DNA from: Planctomycetota bacterium | Lineage (GTDB): Bacteria > Planctomycetota > Phycisphaerae > UBA1845 | Direction: 5' to 3' | Assembly (NCBI GenBank): GCA_022561415.1 | Contig: JADFRH010000071.1 | Coordinates: forward strand, 1 to 9,328 | Length of the DNA stretch: 9,328 nucleotides | In this document: piece after piece, positions 6,980-9,328 of the stretch | Position numbering within the stretch: position 1 is the stretch's first letter | Layout: each line of letters starts with the position of its first letter | The notes under the pieces: generated by a model | Databases searched by the model: none | Told to the model about the DNA's origin: nothing | Seen by the model: only the letters and a program-made list of their open reading frames with translations | Translations under genes and position numbers: made by a program

Positions 6980-8008
6980 ATGCGCGCCATACGAAAGAGA
7001 CGGTCGCGACGCGGCGGAGCACGCCGATCGTCCGCGTTCACCCTTATCGAGCTACTGACGGTGATCTCGATCATCGCGTTGCTGCTGGCTATTCTCCTCC
7101 CGTCGCTGTCGTCGGCCCGCCAAGCCGCCAAGGCAAACTTCTGCCTCACGCACCTCAAGGGCATCGGCAACCTGTTCGCGATCTATCTGGATGAGAACGA
7201 CTCGCGGTTCCCGCCGGTTCGGCTGGAGCTACGCAGCGCCTCGTCGCCGCCCGAGGAGTTTTACGTTAACGCCGATCACCGTGCCGGGCCGCGCTGGCAG
7301 TGGTTTCTCGAATCGGATGCCGGTCCGGTGATTGATCCCCGTCCTTTCACCACGGCCATCGATACGCAGGGGTTTTTCTACGACGGCAGCCTCGGCAGCG
7401 GAGCAATGCAGATAACGAACGATCTGTTTACCTGCCCCATGCTCACTGACGAAGCGTTTGCCCGCAGCATTCGCGACGGCGCCTACGGCTACAACTACCA
7501 GTACCTCGGTAACGCGTATCAGGAAGACACGCCGGGGCGGTGGGACAACTTCGCCGTCGGACGTCAACTGATTCGCAACCCGGGAAAGACGGTCGTGGTG
7601 GCCGACAGCCGCGGCGCGGGGAGGCGTCACGGACTGCATTCGTTTACGCTCGACCCGCCGCGCATGGCGACCGAGGTCCGCGCGCGGAAGTTCGGCCCGC
7701 GTACGAGCCTCTTTGATCCGCAAGGATTTCCGGGTTACGACCTCGACGGCCTGGATGAGAACATCTATTCCTATTCACCGGTCGAGCCCCGCCACAAAAA
7801 TCAGGCCAACGTGGTTTTTGCCGACATGCACGCCGAGGCCATGACGCTCGAGGCTTTAGGGTATCAGGTCAGTGACGGATCGGACCCCGACATCCCGAAA
7901 GGCGTTCCCATTCCCGTTCACGATCCGTCGTCGGGAACCTACACGGCCAACAACCGACTCTTCAGCGGCGAGGGTTCCGATCAGATTGCCGAAGAGCACA
8001 AGCCCTAG
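6980..8008 (+). CDS. Prepilin-like protein with type II pseudopilin N-terminus and planctomycete H-X9-D C-terminal motif
   Basis: The gene encodes 342 residues. A 19-residue, highly basic leader (MRAIRKRRSRRGGARRSSA) precedes FTLIELLTVISIIALLLAILL (20-40), the class III signal and transmembrane helix of type IV pilins and pseudopilins. Prepilin peptidase would cut before Phe20; the -1 residue is Ala instead of the usual Gly, and Glu is present at +5. The segment ARQAAKANFCLTHLKGIGNLFAIYLDEN (47-74) is the usual continuation. Near the C-terminus, RHKNQANVVFADMHAE (271-286) matches the planctomycete H-X9-DG motif except that Met replaces Gly. Such proteins are exported, abundant and mostly of unknown role in Planctomycetota. 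The start at 6980 was chosen because it gives the shorter leader, with GGGGA 12 nt upstream; 6926 is in frame but would give a 37-residue leader. It is divergent from the thiolase. Confidence 0.88.
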   Translation: MRAIRKRRSRRGGARRSSAFTLIELLTVISIIALLLAILLPSLSSARQAAKANFCLTHLKGIGNLFAIYLDENDSRFPPVRLELRSASSPPEEFYVNADHRAGPRWQWFLESDAGPVIDPRPFTTAIDTQGFFYDGSLGSGAMQITNDLFTCPMLTDEAFARSIRDGAYGYNYQYLGNAYQEDTPGRWDNFAVGRQLIRNPGKTVVVADSRGAGRRHGLHSFTLDPPRMATEVRARKFGPRTSLFDPQGFPGYDLDGLDENIYSYSPVEPRHKNQANVVFADMHAEAMTLEALGYQVSDGSDPDIPKGVPIPVHDPSSGTYTANNRLFSGEGSDQIAEEHKP

Positions 8009-8071
8009 CGTTCGACCGGTCTCTCAGCGCGAGCGTACACGAGTCCCGATGCGGCCGGGCTGCGTGACCGA

Positions 8072-8326
8072 TCACTTCTTCTTGCGCGTGTAGATCAGGA
8101 CGCGCGAGCGATAGGGATTGCCCTTTGAACGAACCCTTTGATTCCGGTGTTCGCCGTACGGCCCGAACAATCCTTGGCTAGCAAGTAGCCGATGTGTCTC
8201 GGTCATGCGTGATGAATTGAGTGACTTGCTCTTCAAGAGCATCATGGCGGATAGCCTCTTCTGAGCGGTCGTGATGGCTTTCTTTGTCCTCGAACGTCCT
8301 GCTGTTCCCCTGACCTTAGGCATCAT
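8072..8326 (-). CDS. Small basic hypothetical protein
   Basis: The frame encodes 84 residues, very rich in Lys and Arg, ending in YRSRVLIYTRKKK. AGGGA lies about 10 nt before the first ATG, and GC is higher at third codon positions than at first or second, as expected for coding in a GC-rich genome. The charge suggests a nucleic-acid-binding or ribosome-associated product, but no family was recognised. It converges on the prepilin-like gene with a gap of 63 nt. Its 5' end overlaps the start of the hydrophobic plus-strand frame at 8274, so at most one of the two is likely to be a real gene there. Confidence 0.35.
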   Translation of the reverse strand: MMPKVRGTAGRSRTKKAITTAQKRLSAMMLLKSKSLNSSRMTETHRLLASQGLFGPYGEHRNQRVRSKGNPYRSRVLIYTRKKK

Positions 8327-8657
8327 TTTGGGCGTTCCCTGTATGATTCTCGGCTGGATCCTTCGCCACTGGATCGGATCCTTTCATGCCATCGCACGCT
8401 CCATGCTCATCATCGTCGCATGGTTCTTGTTGCCGGAGTAACGCTTCGTAGCCATTCCGGGTATAATCGTCGTCTACTTGATCTCAGTTTTGGTGCTTGC
8501 CGCGCGACCCATTGGCGAGCCATCGCAATGGAACGGCGCCCAACATGACGATGGCCCCGACCCCGCTCGCTGTTATCTCGGCGAGCCGGTCGATAGTCGT
8601 TGGAAAATGCGACCCAGGACGGAGCTTCGCTGTTCGCATTTTCCCCAAAGGCGTTGA
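8274..8657 (+). pseudogene. Possible remnant of a small membrane protein, interrupted by an in-frame stop
   Basis: From the ATG at 8274 the frame gives 55 residues with two hydrophobic stretches (VPLTLGIILGVPCMILGWIL and ARSMLIIVAWFLL), then TAA at 8439. The same frame continues RFVAIPGIIVVYLISVLVLAARP, a third hydrophobic stretch, and runs to TGA at 8655. Upstream the frame is also open from an ATG at 8205 to TGA at 8262. The hydrophobic pattern on both sides of the TAA suggests one decayed or mis-sequenced membrane protein; alternatively only the 55-residue peptide is made. The last third overlaps an inverted repeat and looks non-coding. No good Shine-Dalgarno is seen at 8274. The family is not recognised. 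Confidence 0.3.
8602..8644. repeat. 11-bp perfect inverted repeat upstream of the serine hydrolase gene
   Basis: GGAAAATGCGA (8602-8612) and TCGCATTTTCC (8634-8644) are perfect inverse complements around a 21-nt spacer. A small inner AGC-TTC-GCT hairpin sits inside the spacer. The right arm ends 16 nt before the GGAGG at 8661. It could act as an operator or as an mRNA hairpin controlling translation. There is no U-tract, so it is not a typical terminator. Confidence 0.5.
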
Positions 8658-8660
8658 ACC

Positions 8661-8665
8661 GGAGG
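8661..8665 (+). promoter_or_regulatory. Shine-Dalgarno for the serine hydrolase GTG start
   Basis: GGAGG lies 4 nt before the GTG at 8670, a short but workable spacing. It supports a non-ATG start, since the GTG is followed by a good signal peptide and no in-frame ATG occurs near it. Confidence 0.6.
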
Positions 8666-8669
8666 AAAC

Positions 8670-9328
8670 GTGAACTGCATCCAGCAAACGAGAATTCCGT
8701 GTCGGATCGTTGTTGGCTTGTTCTGGGCGTCGCTTACTGGCGTGTGCGGCGCGCAGGTACCGCCGACCGATGCCGTATCCACTTCACACGTCACCCTCGC
8801 GGAGCCGTCACTGATCGATCGGGAATCGCTCGAAGCGTTCCTCGATCCGCTCGTCGGCCGATGCCTGGACAAGTTCCATGTTCCTGGCGGGTCGTAGTCG
8901 TAGTCCACAATGGCCAGACGGTGATCGCCAAAGGATACGGGTACGCTGATGTTGAGAAGAAGATTCCTGTCGACGCCGGCAGGACCTTGTTTCGCGTTGC
9001 CTCTGTATCCAAGCCGTTCACCGCTACGGCGGTCATGCAGCTGGCTGAACGCGGTTTGATCAACCTGCAAGACGACGTGACGAAGCACGTGCTCCGACTC
9101 CCTATTGAGCGCAACTACTCCGATCCGGTTACGATCGCCCAACTGTTGACGCATACGGCGGGTTTTGACAATTCCGACATCGGCGACAGCGCAAAGACAC
9201 CTTCTGAGATGATGTCGTTGGAACAGTTCTTGGCCGAGCGCATGACTCCGCAGGTGTTCCAACCCGGAACGCTCAAGCATTACTCGAATCACGGGTACGC
9301 TCTGGCGGGGTATGTGGTGGAGGTCGTA
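8670..9328 (+). pseudogene. Secreted serine beta-lactamase-like hydrolase, frameshifted and cut by window edge
   Basis: From the GTG at 8670 the first frame gives a signal peptide (hydrophobic IVVGLFWASLTG, likely cut near CGA-Q at 28-29) and reaches KFHVPGGS before TAG at 8895. The match to the beta-lactamase/PBP4-like family (PF00144) continues in another frame from GTC at 8891 to the window end, 146 codons: VVVVVHNGQTVIAKGYGYAD, then FRVASVSKPFTA with the SxxK nucleophile motif (Ser codon at 9002), LLTHTAGF, and HYSNHGYALAGY with the YxN motif (Tyr codon at 9281). The family normally reads VPG...VVxxG across this junction, so one base is missing at 8889-8891. Members act as class C beta-lactamases, D-Ala-D-Ala carboxypeptidases or esterases; which one cannot be told here. 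The break may be a mutation or a sequencing error. The C-terminal part lies outside the window. Confidence 0.8.

Larger units (their letters stand above)
8009..8669. other. Poorly resolved region between prepilin-like and serine hydrolase genes
   Basis: This 661-nt stretch has no confidently recognised gene. It contains a basic 84-residue frame on the minus strand (8072-8326), a hydrophobic plus-strand frame with in-frame stops (8274-8657), a small palindrome TGCTCTT-C-AAGAGCA (8227-8241), an isolated TATAAT at 8462 without a good -35, and an 11-bp inverted repeat (8602-8644). It could be decayed coding DNA with regulatory sequence for the gene at 8670. Confidence 0.5.

Noticed and set aside
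8227..8241. Palindrome TGCTCTT-C-AAGAGCA as an operator
   Set aside because: A 7-bp palindrome with a one-base centre is expected by chance about once in a window of this size, and it is not placed at a promoter.
8462..8467. TATAAT as a promoter for the serine hydrolase gene
   Set aside because: At 16-18 nt spacing there is no recognisable -35 and no extended -10, and it lies within the hydrophobic frame.
8889..8897. Programmed ribosomal frameshift in the serine hydrolase
   Set aside because: A -1 slip would restore the frame, but there is no canonical X-XXY-YYZ heptamer and no convincing downstream hairpin; mutation or sequencing error is simpler.

Overview
The window looks like a piece of a Planctomycetota chromosome, perhaps from a Phycisphaerae-related lineage. 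This is inferred from protein style rather than from a marker gene. The signs are a prepilin-like protein with an N-terminal FTLIELL segment and a C-terminal H-X9-D motif, a secreted FG-GAP propeller with a 'DCNGNG..D.CE' linker and a dockerin-like tail ending in a YPF motif, and an outer-membrane LptD-type protein. Base composition is fairly GC-rich and genes sit singly or in divergent or convergent pairs rather than in long operons.

Layout. Positions 1-2181 (minus) hold the N-terminal 727 residues of an LptD-like outer-membrane LPS-assembly protein, cut by the left edge; a near-consensus sigma70 promoter lies at 2371-2398 with a leader of about 180 nt. The intergenic region 2182-2746 also carries, on the plus strand, a TATAAT box followed by two adjacent 9-bp hairpins, the first with a loop of six C residues. 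This is a possible small RNA or structured mRNA leader. Next come a small putative lipoprotein (2747-3385), a 339-nt promoter/leader region, and a secreted seven-repeat FG-GAP protein (3725-5596). Convergent to that gene is a full-length acetyl-CoA acetyltransferase-type thiolase (5627-6829, minus), divergent from a prepilin-like protein (6980-8008, plus). Positions 8009-8669 are poorly resolved: a small basic ORF on the minus strand overlaps a hydrophobic plus-strand frame broken by in-frame stops, and an 11-bp inverted repeat follows. The window ends in a secreted serine beta-lactamase-like hydrolase (8670-9328) whose reading frame is broken by a one-base shift after the signal-peptide region.

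The genes do not form one pathway. Four or five products are envelope or exported proteins (LptD-like, lipoprotein, FG-GAP protein, prepilin-like, serine hydrolase), and the thiolase belongs to acyl-CoA metabolism. No mobile element, CRISPR array, tRNA, rRNA or defence system was seen. The most unusual item is the double-hairpin element at about 2587-2674. Its unpaired 5' segment is complementary over 9 nt to the lptD leader and over 8 nt to the ribosome-binding region of the serine hydrolase gene; both matches could be chance.
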